DNA of 64,000 nucleotides. Source: Eutreptiella sp. 'Long Island Sound 2002'. Its lineage: Eukaryota; Euglenozoa; Euglenophyceae; Eutreptiales; Eutreptiaceae. Numbering within the stretch: position 1 is the stretch's first letter; the number at the start of each line of letters is the position of its first letter. The stretch covers positions 4,464,581-4,528,580 of the forward strand of contig OZ038402.1 in NCBI GenBank assembly GCA_964036045.1, in the 5' to 3' direction. The translations under genes and the position numbers were made by a program. The notes beneath the pieces are model-generated. The model was not told the DNA's origin. It ran no database searches and saw only the letters and a list, made by a program, of their open reading frames with translations. This document shows, piece by piece, positions 1 through 9,080 of this stretch.

Positions 1-1138
1 GTCCCCCCCCCCCCCGGGGTGGGGGGGAACCGTCGTCCCTTGGGGGGGGGTTGGACCTGGGGGGGGGGGGGCACGGCTGCTTGTCAGAACAACCGTAGGT
101 GCTGCTTCTGTCAAATGTAGTGTTGCTCTTGAAAGGGGTGGGGCTGGGGGGTTAGCAATGAAGGAGGATGTGCACCCTCCCGTCCGCCTCCGCGGCCCCT
201 CCACTTAGGGACCAACAAGTGGCGGTAGCATTGTACAGGTCACCGCCATTTCACGTGCTTGGCTGTCTAAATCGTTCAAAAATCAAACATGTGAGCCAGC
301 CTCCGGTGACATTCCGTAGGCCCTGGACGCTTTATTTTGGGGGGAGCGTTAGCGCGCCGGGCATCGTTTTTTGACCATCCCCCACTCGTGCCTGTTTTTG
401 CCCCCACCTCACCAAACAATTTGGAGTACCTTTTCGCCGTGTCTAAGAATTTGGCCCATCCTTTGCACCCAGTTTATGACGATGGCAAGGGTGGTGGTTG
501 GAAGTGGTGGGAGTGCCATTTTGTGTTGTTGAATTCTCATATTTCGGCTTATACAAGATGCCTTGCAGAGAAGGTTTGCGGTCTAGTGCGGTCTACTTGG
601 GACTTCCCAAGGTGAGGACAAACTTGGGGCTAGAGATAAGATACTTGATACAAAGGTAGTGCGCCGGGCAAACATTCCCCCTTGGTTTGCCCCCAACGTC
701 CTTCGTCTACAGTAAGAAAGTTGGGCTCTGTAGCAAAAGGAATAGGAAGATGAATCCACACGCACTGCCGCCATGCCTCCAGTACGGGAGGGGGAATTCC
801 CTATTCTTGGGCATGCCTTTGCATGGAGTGAAAAGTGTTTGTACCACTGAAAATAGTGGCACCCTCTTCCAACAACCCCCCCCCCCCCTTGTCCAGCCCC
901 CCCCCCTGCCCTGGACCTTTTTGGGGGCCTTTGGAATAAGGCCGCCTGTCCAATGGATGCACCACGCTTGCACACTGAGCTGGGGCTGTAGTTTCTCCTG
1001 GGTGGAGAGTGATGCTGTCAGCAGATCAATGTGCAACCCCTATCAGGTACCATGTTTGATATGGCAATTGAATATTGGTTTTTGTTCTTATTGTAGGGTG
1101 CAGGCATTTGGTGGGGTCTGCCCAGGAATGCATTGGGA

Positions 1139-1340
1139 ATGGGGGGAGGTACCCCATCCCCCCCCTCCAGGGCGCCCAGCCTATGCCCAGCCACTGTCTC
1201 ACTGACGCCAAGTGCCCAGCCTCGATGGCATTTGTAACCGACAGTGACCGCCCCCAACCGCTTCGGCAACCTCCTCCAACCGCTTGCCCAACTGCTTCTA
1301 GGGCTGCCTCTGAGGTCCTTCCTTTCTAATGCATCCCTGG
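1139..1340 (+). repeat. Dispersed repeat, copy 1 (pair with 6217-6389)
   Basis: This block shares the same order of short words with 6217-6389: GGCGCCCAGCCTATGCCC, then CAGCCACTGTCTC, then a GGCATT...AACCGACAGT segment, then AACCGCTTCTRGG-like text, then TTCTAATGCATCCCTG. The second copy lies directly after the pseudouridine synthase gene. No ORF of note. Probably a short interspersed element; its ends are not defined. Confidence 0.7.
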
Positions 1341-1351
1341 GTCTGCCCCAT

Positions 1352-1396
1352 GGGTGGGGTGGGGTGGGGTGGGGTGGGGTGGGGGGCTGGTGGGTG
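1352..1396 (+). repeat. (GGGGT)n microsatellite
   Basis: A run of GGGGT units starts after CCCCATGG and ends in GGTGGGTGGGT. It is a G-rich strand with spaced G runs, so it could form G-quadruplexes; that is inference. Confidence 0.8.
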
Positions 1397-2212
1397 GGTA
1401 TGAGGGCAAAAAATCTTTGTGTACCTAAAACGGACCTCTCATTTTTGGCTCTCTCTTGAAAATTTCAGTTTACCCTCGAGGAAAAGTTTTTGGGGTTGAG
1501 TGAGTGGGTGGGTGGGTCTCGGCTCGAGTGGGTGGCTCCCAAGAGAGGCCAATTCCCACCCCTCGCCCATTTTGAGGGTGCCGGATGCAAAATAACAAGT
1601 TGATGGTGAATTTCAATTCTAAGCAAGCGGTCTCTGAGCCCCGTGTGCACCAAAATTTGCCCATTTTCGCCAAAAATGGGCCAAAAATGACCATTTAGGT
1701 CCAAAATGTGTTTTTTTTTTGCCCGTATCGAGAGTTCCGGACGCCCTCGCGTTGCTAAGCTCTGGACTGGTGGGATGTTCATGTTTTGGGGTTGTTACCC
1801 CCCCCCCCCCCACACAAGTGAGGATGACGGAAGCAAGTAGGCATGAATGTGTAGGCGGCATGCGCATGCATGGTGGGGAGCAGAAATGGTATGCGCCACA
1901 CGCCAAACAGCGATGATTTGTTGAATTGCCTGACAGACGGAGCACATACCGAGACGCCTTTGCGCCATCCAAGGCGCCATTGCGCCCCTGAGGATTGAGT
2001 ATGACACGTCCTCACGAGCCAGAATGCAAGTGCATGACAGGGTCACGACCTGCAGGGCAAGGGTTAGAGACTAACCGGCACTGTGGGTGGGTGGTGGGTG
2101 CGAGCTGACCTAAATGTCCAGAGGACCAGTGCCTATGCACAGTCAGCAACCACCTGGTGTGGTACAGAACCGGTCTACGCTGCAGTGCAGCGAGCAAAAC
2201 ACTGAACAATGT

Positions 2213-2281
2213 GGTTATGACCATGCGCCTGTGACACGGGGGCGTATGCGAGCCCAGTTTCCGTTGCCTCATGGCCCACAC
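2213..2281 (+). repeat. Repeat family R2, copy 1
   Basis: About 68 bp reading TATGACCATGCGCCTGTGAC, then a GGGGG run, then TATGCGAGC and CATGGCCC. Near copies lie at 11540-11604 and 30914-30981. In one frame all three read like a peptide with the core DHxPVTxGxMRA...HGP, so the family may descend from a coding segment of a mobile element, although the frame is not preserved around it. Confidence 0.65.
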
Positions 2282-3040
2282 TAGGCGTTGGTTCCGTCAA
2301 TTTTTGCACCGCTGATTTTGGCGGTGCGTTCAATTCGTTCTCCTGTGTGCCATGTGTGCTTCCTGATTCTTGGTTTTGAGAAGCACAAAGGTCATATTTT
2401 GTGTCAAGGCAGCTCTGTTGGCCAAGAGGGCATTTGTGGTGTGTTTTCCCTCTTGGTTTTCAGAATAGTATATTGTGTCTACACGTCTATCAAGCAAGTT
2501 GCAGAGCGTAAGCAACTCCCTTGTCCAAGCAACGGTACAGGACCAGAATTTGATAGAACCAACGCCTAGTGTTGCTTGGACAAGGAGGTGGGGGGTAATA
2601 GAACTGTTCCGGCCTGTGGCACCAGTGGCGCGCCCCGCAGTGTGCACAAGCAGCCCTTTGGCGACCATAAGTTACTGGTGAAGCTTTGGTCTTGGCCATG
2701 TGCTGCCTCACCGTGCAGTGCACTGCCAGTGCCCCTGTCTGGGCTAACAATGGACATATCCCACCCATGGGTGGGTGGGTGTGGACCAACAGACAAGTCC
2801 CGCCCGACCCGAGGGTGAGTGGGTGGGTGGGAGCTGAAAAACAGAAAAGCTCTTAGCAGCACTCAAAACCGGAGACGGGTTTTGTAGCCACATTGCCCCT
2901 CTCTTTCTTTTGGAGACACCAGGACGACGCACGACGGGGGTTGTGCGGCCACTTATACTTCTCTCCCGTCCTGAGCCGAAAGGACCGCTGGCTGGAATTG
3001 TCTTGGTGGGGACATGCAGTATCTGAGACCGACAACAGTT

Positions 3041-3748
3041 GTACCCCCCCCCCCCTTTGTAATAGCTACGTCCTTGTCCAAGCTAGAGTAGGCGTAGGGA
3101 CCGTATTAATTTGGTACCTAATTTTAATTCGGTACAAATGTAGTGCAGCCGCATAACACATGGGTTTGGTGACGGATTCTGATTTGGGGACGGACACCGA
3201 TGAGGATAAACCCATTTCTGACCTCTCTTCCACAAGTGATGATTCTAGTGACTTCGATGATAATCCCAATGAAGTTATTTGGGCTAAGGCTGCCCGAGGT
3301 GTGTGGGGAATGGCCCATGTCTTTGATGGGAAGTTGTACTTTACAAGAGACCACATGCAAGGCAATTTCATTCCCAAGAATTTGAAGTTGCCCGAGCCAA
3401 AACCTGCCCTAAACCTCGTGCAATGGCATGCATGTGCAGTTGTTCCGCATGGTATATGATCGCAAGAAGGGTTTCCAATCCGAACATTTGTAGGCTTCTC
3501 ATGCCTCATTTGCTTGTAGGAACTTGGGTATGAACCTGAAAATTCATGTCTCAAACACTTTCTTGTGTTTCAATGCCTTTGGGAACGTGGGCGGAGGTTA
3601 AGGTGCACTCATATCATGCACTCACTCACGTGTGTGTCGGGAGTTGTATGTGTCGTGCACAAGCCACACCCTTGTCTAAGCTACAGTAGGCGTAGGGACC
3701 GTATTAATTCCGTACTTTGGCGTAGCTATTACAAAGGGGGGGGGTACC
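3041..3748 (+). mobile_element. Small TIR element (about 0.7 kb) with one ORF
   Basis: The ends form an inverted repeat. On the left, GTACC then a C run and TTTGTAATAGCTACG (3041-3070); on the right, CGTAGCTATTACAAAG then a G run and GGTAC (3721-3748). Just inside lies a direct repeat with AGTAGGCGTAGGGACCGTAT at 3071-3110 and 3670-3710. A segment near 3130-3175 reappears in inverted orientation at 49430-49480 inside another inverted-repeat element, so the two are one family. Class II origin is inferred from the inverted ends; I saw no target-site duplication. Confidence 0.6.
3160..3459 (+). CDS. Acidic ORF inside the TIR element
   Basis: A 99-residue ORF opening with ATG. The first third is rich in Asp and Ser (VTDSDLGTDTDEDKP, then STSDDSSDFDD); the rest is more ordinary (WAKAARGVWGMAHVFDGKLY). 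I do not recognise it. Acidic N-termini followed by a W-containing stretch occur in some transposases, piggyBac-like ones included, but that is only a guess. The ORF ends at TGA, and other frames downstream are open for short stretches, so it may be the 5' remnant of a longer, broken gene. It lies wholly between the inverted ends, so it probably belongs to the element rather than the host. Confidence 0.4.
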   Translation: MGLVTDSDLGTDTDEDKPISDLSSTSDDSSDFDDNPNEVIWAKAARGVWGMAHVFDGKLYFTRDHMQGNFIPKNLKLPEPKPALNLVQWHACAVVPHGI

Positions 3749-4007
3749 ACGAATTCAACCTCAACACCTCCACCGCCACCTCCCACATGTGGTGGTGGTC
3801 CCGGTGGTGGTGGTGGTGGAGGAGGTGATGGTGGGAAGGGATGTGGAGGCAGGCATGAAGGTGAGGTGAGGTGAGTCTATTCACACAGACGTGTGATCAA
3901 GTGTGATGTTCATGCATCTTCGAAGGCGCCCCCTGTACGTGCTTCTGTCCATATGCCACAGGGTTCTGTGGTAGCGCTGGGCTGTGTGACAAGCCCGTGA
4001 GGCTGCC

Positions 4008-6200
4008 ATGCCCGCAAAGCCCAAGCGGGGTGCGCGCGGGCGACAGCGCCACAGCTCTGACGACGATGCGCACCCCCTGCCCTGTGATACCCTGCAGCGA
4101 AACGGGCGGCAACGGGCGCGAGGGCGTGCGGGGCTCTCCGCGCTGGCGGCCTCTGACGACTCGGGTAGCGACGCCGATGCTGCCGGCGTGCCGGCGCGCT
4201 CCCTGGCACGGGCCGCGGCAGGTACAAACGGTTGCAACGCGCCGGGCAGCAGTGCGCGGGCGCCGGCCGACGACGCCGGGAAGGGCGACGGGGACGCCAG
4301 CGCGGCGCCGGAGCCGGGTGCAGAGCTGGTCGTGATCGTGGTGGAGCGCCGGGACGCAGGGGAGCGGATCGACGCCGTGCTCTCCCTGCGGCTGCCTGGC
4401 GACATCACCCGCAGCCGTGCGAAGCGGGCGCTGAAGGACGGCGGGGTGCTGGTGAACGGGGCCGTGGTGCAGCGGCCGGCCCACAAGGTCAAGTGCGGGG
4501 ACCGCGTGGAGTACCGCGACGCGGAGCGGGAGGCGCCAGGGCTGGTGTGCGCGGAGGCGATCCCCCTGCGGGTGTACCACGAGGACGCGGACTGCCTCGT
4601 GGTGGAGAAGCCGGCCGGGATGACCGTGCACCCGGCGAAGGGGCTGCGGACGGGCACCCTCGTGAACGCCCTGCTGCACCACGTGGGGTGCCCGGCGCTG
4701 CAGCTGCCCGACGCGGACGGGCCGGAGGAGGACGAGGACGAGGAGGACGGGCCGTGCCTTGTGGGGGCGACGCGGGACGGGACCGGGAGTGATGCGGATG
4801 GTGATGCTGATGGTGATGCCGGTGACGTTACTACCAGCGCCGGAACTGGTGCCGGTGCCGGGGCCGATACTAGTGCTGGTGCTGGTGCTGGTGCTGGTGC
4901 TGGTGCTGGTGCCGGTGCTGGTGCTAGTGCTGGTGCTGGTGCTGGTGCTGGTGCTGGTGCTGGTGTTGGTGTTGGTGCTGGTGCTGGTGCTGGTGCTGGT
5001 GCTGGTGCCGGTGCTGGTGCTGGTGCTGGTGCAGGTGCTGGTGCTGGTGCTGGTGCTGGTGCTGGTGCTGGTGCTGGTGCTGGTGCCGGTGCTGGTGCTG
5101 GTGCCGGTGCTGGTGCTGGTGTTGGTGCTGGTGCCGGTGCCGGTGCTGGTGCTGGTGCCGGTGCTGGTGCTGGTGCCGGTGCTGGTGCTGGTGTTGGTGC
5201 CGGTGCTGGTGCTGGTGCTGGTGCTGGTGCTGGTGCTGGTGCTGGTGCTGGTGCTGGTGCTGGTGTTGGTGCTGGTGCCGGTGCTGGTGCTGGTGCTGGT
5301 GCTGGTGCTGGTGCCGGTGCCGTTGCCACTCTCGATGTCGGCGTGGATGCTCTTGCCAGTGCTGGTGGCGGTGTCGAGCCCGGTGCAGGTGTCGCCGTTG
5401 GTGCCGGTGCCGGTCCCGGTGCTGATGGTCGTTCGCGGAGCAAACAACGCTGTACCGTCCGGTTCAGTGATGACGCGGTCGCCTGTTCCGGTGCCGGCGC
5501 CACGCCCCCGCCCGCTTCCCCCCCGTCACCCCCTCCGTGCGGCCCAGCACCGACCCCTGCGCTCTCCGGCCTCACCGCCACTGACCCGGCCCGGAGCGCG
5601 CGCCCCGGCATTGTGCACCGCCTGGACCGCGGCACCAGCGGCGTGATGGTGGTGGCCAAGCACGATCGCGCCCACGCCCGCCTCTCCGCCCAGTTCGCCG
5701 CGCGCGCGACGCGCCGCCTGTACGTCGCGGTGCTCTGGGGCGTGCCGGACCCGCCCGCCGGCCGCGTCGACGCCCCCATCGGTCGGGACCCGGCGGACCG
5801 GCTGCGAATGGCGGTGGCGCGGCCCGGCAAGGGCAAGCCCGCGGTCACGAACTACGAAGTGCTGGAGACCCTCGACGGGGGGCACCTGTCGCTCGTGCGC
5901 TTCAGGCTCGAGACCGGGCGCACCCACCAGATCCGTGTGCACGCGCGGCACCTTGGGCACCCGCTGCTGGGCGACGCCACGTACGGGGGCGCGCAGCTGC
6001 TGCACGGCCCGGCGACGCTGCAGCGCAAGCTGCGGGTGGAGGAGGTGCTGCGGCTCCTCCCGCGCCCGGCGCTGCACGCGCAGACGCTGGAGTTCCGCCA
6101 CCCGGACGGCAGCGGGCGCTGGTGCGCGTTCCGATCGGAGCTACCGGAGGATCTGGAGGCCGCGTTGGAGCTCCTGCGGTCTGCGTCTGGGCTGTCCTGA
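4008..6200 (+). CDS. RluA/RluD-family pseudouridine synthase with giant Gly-Ala insert
   Basis: An intact single-exon gene of 730 residues. Enzymes of this family convert uridine to pseudouridine in structural RNA. After a charged, disordered N-terminus (1-115) comes an S4-like RNA-binding segment (about 116-175), then the catalytic domain opening with YHEDADCLVVEKPAGMTVHP (about 189-210). The catalytic motif HRLDRGTSG carries the expected active-site Asp at residue 540. Later family signatures are KPAVTNYEVL, LETGRTHQIRVH and HPLLGDATYGG. Between residues about 240 and 530 the domain is interrupted by an insert made largely of Gly-Ala repeats; bacterial relatives have only a short linker there. 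The gene is far more GC-rich than its surroundings. The ATG at 4008 is chosen because it opens the frame with a basic start. Compartment cannot be told; no clear transit peptide. The family assignment is firm, the RNA target unknown. Confidence 0.92.
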   Translation: MPAKPKRGARGRQRHSSDDDAHPLPCDTLQRNGRQRARGRAGLSALAASDDSGSDADAAGVPARSLARAAAGTNGCNAPGSSARAPADDAGKGDGDASAAPEPGAELVVIVVERRDAGERIDAVLSLRLPGDITRSRAKRALKDGGVLVNGAVVQRPAHKVKCGDRVEYRDAEREAPGLVCAEAIPLRVYHEDADCLVVEKPAGMTVHPAKGLRTGTLVNALLHHVGCPALQLPDADGPEEDEDEEDGPCLVGATRDGTGSDADGDADGDAGDVTTSAGTGAGAGADTSAGAGAGAGAGAGAGAGASAGAGAGAGAGAGVGVGAGAGAGAGAGAGAGAGAGAGAGAGAGAGAGAGAGAGAGAGAGAGAGAGVGAGAGAGAGAGAGAGAGAGAGAGVGAGAGAGAGAGAGAGAGAGAGAGVGAGAGAGAGAGAGAGAGAVATLDVGVDALASAGGGVEPGAGVAVGAGAGPGADGRSRSKQRCTVRFSDDAVACSGAGATPPPASPPSPPPCGPAPTPALSGLTATDPARSARPGIVHRLDRGTSGVMVVAKHDRAHARLSAQFAARATRRLYVAVLWGVPDPPAGRVDAPIGRDPADRLRMAVARPGKGKPAVTNYEVLETLDGGHLSLVRFRLETGRTHQIRVHARHLGHPLLGDATYGGAQLLHGPATLQRKLRVEEVLRLLPRPALHAQTLEFRHPDGSGRWCAFRSELPEDLEAALELLRSASGLS
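4866..5325 (+). repeat. Coding (GGTGCT)n hexanucleotide tract
   Basis: Roughly 75 units of GGTGCT, with single-base variants (GCC, GTT, AGT, GCA), all in frame, encode alternating Gly-Ala with rare Val or Ser. The substitutions are almost all silent or conservative and the frame is never broken. This fits repeat expansion inside a gene still under selection. On the opposite strand the same tract gives long Pro-Ala and Thr-Ser open frames, which are artefacts. Confidence 0.93.
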
Positions 6201-6216
6201 GCCCCCCTGGGGATGC

Positions 6217-6389
6217 ATCGGAAGGGGGTGGCGGAACCCCACCCCCCGCCTTCAGGGCGCCCAGCCTATGCCCAGCCACTGTCTCTTTGACGGCAAGTGC
6301 CGGCTTCAATGGCATTCATAACCGACAGTAACTGCCCTAAACCGCCTATCCAACCGCTTCTGGGGCGGCCCCTTCTAATGCATCCCTGC
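6217..6389 (+). repeat. Dispersed repeat, copy 2 (pair with 1139-1340)
   Basis: Same word order as the copy near 1.2 kb, including GGCGCCCAGCCTATGCCC and TTCTAATGCATCCCTG. It starts 17 bases after the upstream gene's stop codon, so it may serve as, or interrupt, that gene's 3' untranslated region. Confidence 0.7.
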
Positions 6390-7404
6390 CCCCCCCCCCC
6401 CCCTCTCTGCCCCACCGCGCAGTGCTCAGCTTACCACAGGCGGATGGGGGGGGTGGGGGCTTTTGGCAATCCCCGGGGGTGCCCCAGAGTTTTGCTTGAC
6501 ACCTCTGCGTCTCCGGGGGGCGGGGGGGGGGGTCTGACAGCCACCCCCCCCCTCGGACCTAAGCGGACCTAAGACCAGAGCTAACCGCAACGCCTCGCTG
6601 TACTTTACATAGTGGAGCACCCCAACCAAGAAGGGGACACGTGCATTGATTGGACTTCGCAGTACTGCTGGACTAATGGCTGGAATTGTCTATGGCGGGG
6701 ACATTCAGTCGATCAGAACCGACCATTGATCCCCCTCGGACCCCCTTCGGCCAATCAAAAATCTTCGGCCTTCGGCCAATCAAAAAATTTTTCTGGCGCC
6801 TTTGGCGCAAGTCAGTTTAGGCCAAAAAATTTGTTTGACGCCTTTGGCGCCTCTCACAACCCAGGGTCTCCTGGAGCCCCCCCCCCCCCCCCCCCTCCCA
6901 CCCCCCCTCCTCGGACCCCCCCCCCCCCTCCTGCGGGGGTGGGAGGGTGTTGGCTGTTTGGGTCCATAGGCGAAAAGGATGCGCCGCAAAAAAAATTGCA
7001 GAGTTGTTTGTGTTTCCTCTTCCAAATGAAACCACTGTTTGTTCTTGATCTGCAGTTGGTGTCTCAAGGCACACATTGAAAGTTCTCTGCGACTGCAGGC
7101 CGTGTCTGGCTGGCAGTGAAAGAAGTCCTTGCGCTGGAGCAAGGTACCGGGTACTGCACGTGTTGGGTGGGTGGGGCCATTTTGGGGGACAAAAGGTGTC
7201 CTTGCACAGACACCTGTTGGGGATTCCCAAAGCATTTCAGGCACATCTCTGTAACACCAACCAACTTGCATTGTGTGACTTTACATTTCGGATTGCAAGC
7301 GTTGTTGCCCTTACAAATCCGTTTTCCTGTTGTTGTAGGCGGTTGTAAGGTCCAATGGCTGTGTGTGGGGGTGGGGGTGTGTCCGAATTTCTTTGCTCCT
7401 GTGC

Positions 7405-7474
7405 TCCATGAGCTGGCCAATCGGCTGCACAGACGGACGGTCCACCTACAACTGCGCTGGTTTTGATCCCTCGT
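7405..7474 (+). repeat. tRNA-like segment (probable SINE head)
   Basis: An A-box-like word (TGGCCAATCGG) is followed about 35 bases later by a B-box-like word (GGTTTTGATCCC). The spacing fits an internal RNA polymerase III promoter. The flanks do not fold into a convincing acceptor stem, so this is more likely a tRNA-derived SINE head than a working tRNA. Confidence 0.4.
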
Positions 7475-7733
7475 CCGGGTGCGCGAAGGCGAGGGGCAGG
7501 GTGGGTCCGGGGATGAGGCTTACCCGGCTGCACTGTTAACAAGGGCAGCGAGATGCATGCTTTGTAGGCAACAAGAAAGCCCATTCAGCAGCTGTGTTGC
7601 TGATCGTCCTGCCTCTCCTCGCCACAGAAAGGCGCCCAGTGCCGTGTCTAAACATGCTCTTGTTTTGACACTGCACCTGACGAGATCCAGTACACTCAGG
7701 CCGCTCTCAGCAGTGCCCTGTTTGTCACGTCCG

Positions 7734-7734
<1 letters not shown>

Positions 7735-7771
<37 letters not shown>

Positions 7772-7772
7772 G
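7735..7772 (+). repeat. (TG)n microsatellite
   Basis: An alternating TG run of about 38 bases ending in TGCGTGTGG. No gene overlaps it convincingly. Confidence 0.95.
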
Positions 7773-8094
7773 GCCCCCCGGGTGACCGGTTGCAATAGCA
7801 AACTGGTTCATGTGGACTGAAATCGGCGGGGTCAAACCCGGGGGGGGGGGGGGGGGGGCTGGGCCCGGTCCTTGTCTGCGAAACCCCCCAGCGCCCCCCC
7901 CCCCCAGTTTTGACAGATAACTGGGGGTTGCGTCGCATCAGGACCGGTTGTAGTCGCCCCCCCCCCCCCGGGGTTGAACTGGGTGGTGCAGGATAAATGA
8001 ACTGTGGTCACCAGTCTGGGCTGGGCTGGGCTGGGCTGGTTACCGTAGAATGAGTTTCAGAGGACCAGAACCTGAGGAAGCCGGATGCTCAGAG

Positions 8095-8180
8095 GGCTGT
8101 AGGGTGCAGAATTCAGGACCCTGGGATCCTTGACTACTGGTGGTGGAAAACAGCCGACTTTTCGCACAGCGCACAGTGCG
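8095..8180 (-). repeat. Left arm of inverted repeat bracketing the satellite
   Basis: Its reverse complement matches 11709-11799: GCTGTGCGAAAAGT.GGCTG, then TTTTCCA.CACC, then GGTCC.TGAATTCTGCACCC-like text and CAGCCC. The arms are about 3.5 kb apart and enclose the ACTCAGT array and the whole 85-bp satellite. A third, shorter copy lies at 11847-11880. Confidence 0.75.
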
Positions 8181-8521
8181 CCCCCATAGTATCACAGTGT
8201 AAATCAGCTTCGGCGCCTTTGACGCCTTGCAAAAATCACCTCGAAGAGAGGTTGTTAGATCAAGCGCAGGCGCGGGCGTCGTATACCCCCCTTTTTTGGG
8301 GTCATTCGCGTAGCATACCCCAAGGCATGATTTTTGATGTCCAACCCCTTGTAAAACCATTATTTTGCCCAATAAGACCATTCCCCAATGGATTTTTTTT
8401 ATTCTGAGGCCCCTATCCCCTAAAACCGGATATCACTGTTTTGGGGGGGGGGGGGGGCTGGGGGGGGTCGAAAGTTTTCGCTGAGAAGGCTCCAAGCAAT
8501 GGGAGACACCCTTGTGTCACA

Positions 8522-8592
8522 TCCACCCTTGGTCGAATGGTAACGCACCCGGCTGCAGAGTTTTAGGTCGGCGGTTCGATTGCTGGTTGATG
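8522..8592 (+). repeat. tRNA-like segment, Cys-type loop (SINE head)
   Basis: A-box-like TGGTCGAATGGT and B-box-like GGTTCGATTGC lie about 35 bases apart, with the loop CTGCAGA between them, which would present anticodon GCA. The anticodon stem does not pair well and the acceptor stem is not visible, so a functional tRNA-Cys is unlikely. A related copy lies close by on the other strand. Confidence 0.45.
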
Positions 8593-8620
8593 GGCGCCGC
8601 CGGCAGCGCCGCTGCCGTAC

Positions 8621-8692
8621 TGGCCACACCGGGGTTCGAACCGCCGACCAAAATGTCTGCTGCTGCCTGCATTACCATTCGGCCACTGCCAA
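8621..8692 (-). repeat. tRNA-like segment, inverted partner
   Basis: Read on the minus strand: TGGCCGAATGGTAATGC (A-box-like), then a CAGCAGACATTTTGG stretch, then GGTCGGCGGTTCGAACCCC (B-box-like). It shares most of its sequence with the plus-strand segment at 8522-8592, so the two form an inverted pair of tRNA-derived elements separated by about 30 bases. Confidence 0.45.
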
Positions 8693-8807
8693 TTCTCAGG
8701 CCACTTGTTCTCCCCACTGCTTGGACCTGTGTCTGCCACTGACAAAAAACCCAAAGTGTGTGTTCCTGTCTGACTGACTGCTGGCCTGTCTAACTGGGGT
8801 CCGTGGT

Positions 8808-9078
8808 AAAACTGAGTACACAAAATTCTTTTTTAAAAATTTTTTTTTTACTCAGTTTCAAAACTGAGTAAAAAAACAATTTGTTACTCAGTAAGTGGGG
8901 TTTCTACTCAGTTGCGAAACTGAGTAAAAAATTTTTTTTGTACTCAGTAAAGAACTGAGTAGAAAAAAAAATTTTTTTTACTCAGTAAAAAACTTTAGTG
9001 GAAAAAATTTTTTTTCCACTCAGTAAAGAACTGAGTAGAAATTTTTTTTTTTTTACTCAGTAAAAAACTTAATAGAAA
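8808..9078. repeat. ACTCAGT/ACTGAGT palindrome array
   Basis: ACTCAGT and its complement ACTGAGT alternate repeatedly, separated by short A or T runs, giving a chain of small potential hairpins of which at least five can be counted. Internal units read ACTCAGT-AAAGA-ACTGAGT. The array ends directly at the first satellite monomer. Confidence 0.85.
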
Positions 9079-9080
9079 AA

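Larger units (their letters stand above)
1..3040. other. Gene-poor repeat region
   Basis: I see no convincing gene here. Open frames exist but have no recognisable domain and no coding-like consistency. The stretch holds poly-G/poly-C tracts, fragments of dispersed repeats that recur elsewhere in the window, a GGGGT microsatellite near 1352-1396, and GGGTGGGT-type runs near 1500-1530 and 2765-2835. The first 60 bases resemble the poly-G-bounded block at 14.9-15.1 kb. Confidence 0.6.
6201..8090. other. Intergenic repeats, no gene seen
   Basis: After the pseudouridine synthase stop codon there are a dispersed repeat copy (6217-6389), C tracts near 6380, 6545 and 6880-6930, two near-palindromes with the core GGCGCC...GGCGCC at 6794-6853, a TG microsatellite and a tRNA-like segment. 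A 33-bp word at 6608-6640 (TAGTGGAGCACCCCAACCAA and on) recurs at 27526-27560. No convincing coding region. Confidence 0.6.

Noticed and set aside
3881-5848. Long minus-strand frames with Pro-Ala and Thr-Ser repeats, and a plus-strand Leu-Val frame (4759-5646)
   Set aside because: Antisense or out-of-frame readings of the GGTGCT tract in the pseudouridine synthase gene, whose own frame carries all family motifs.
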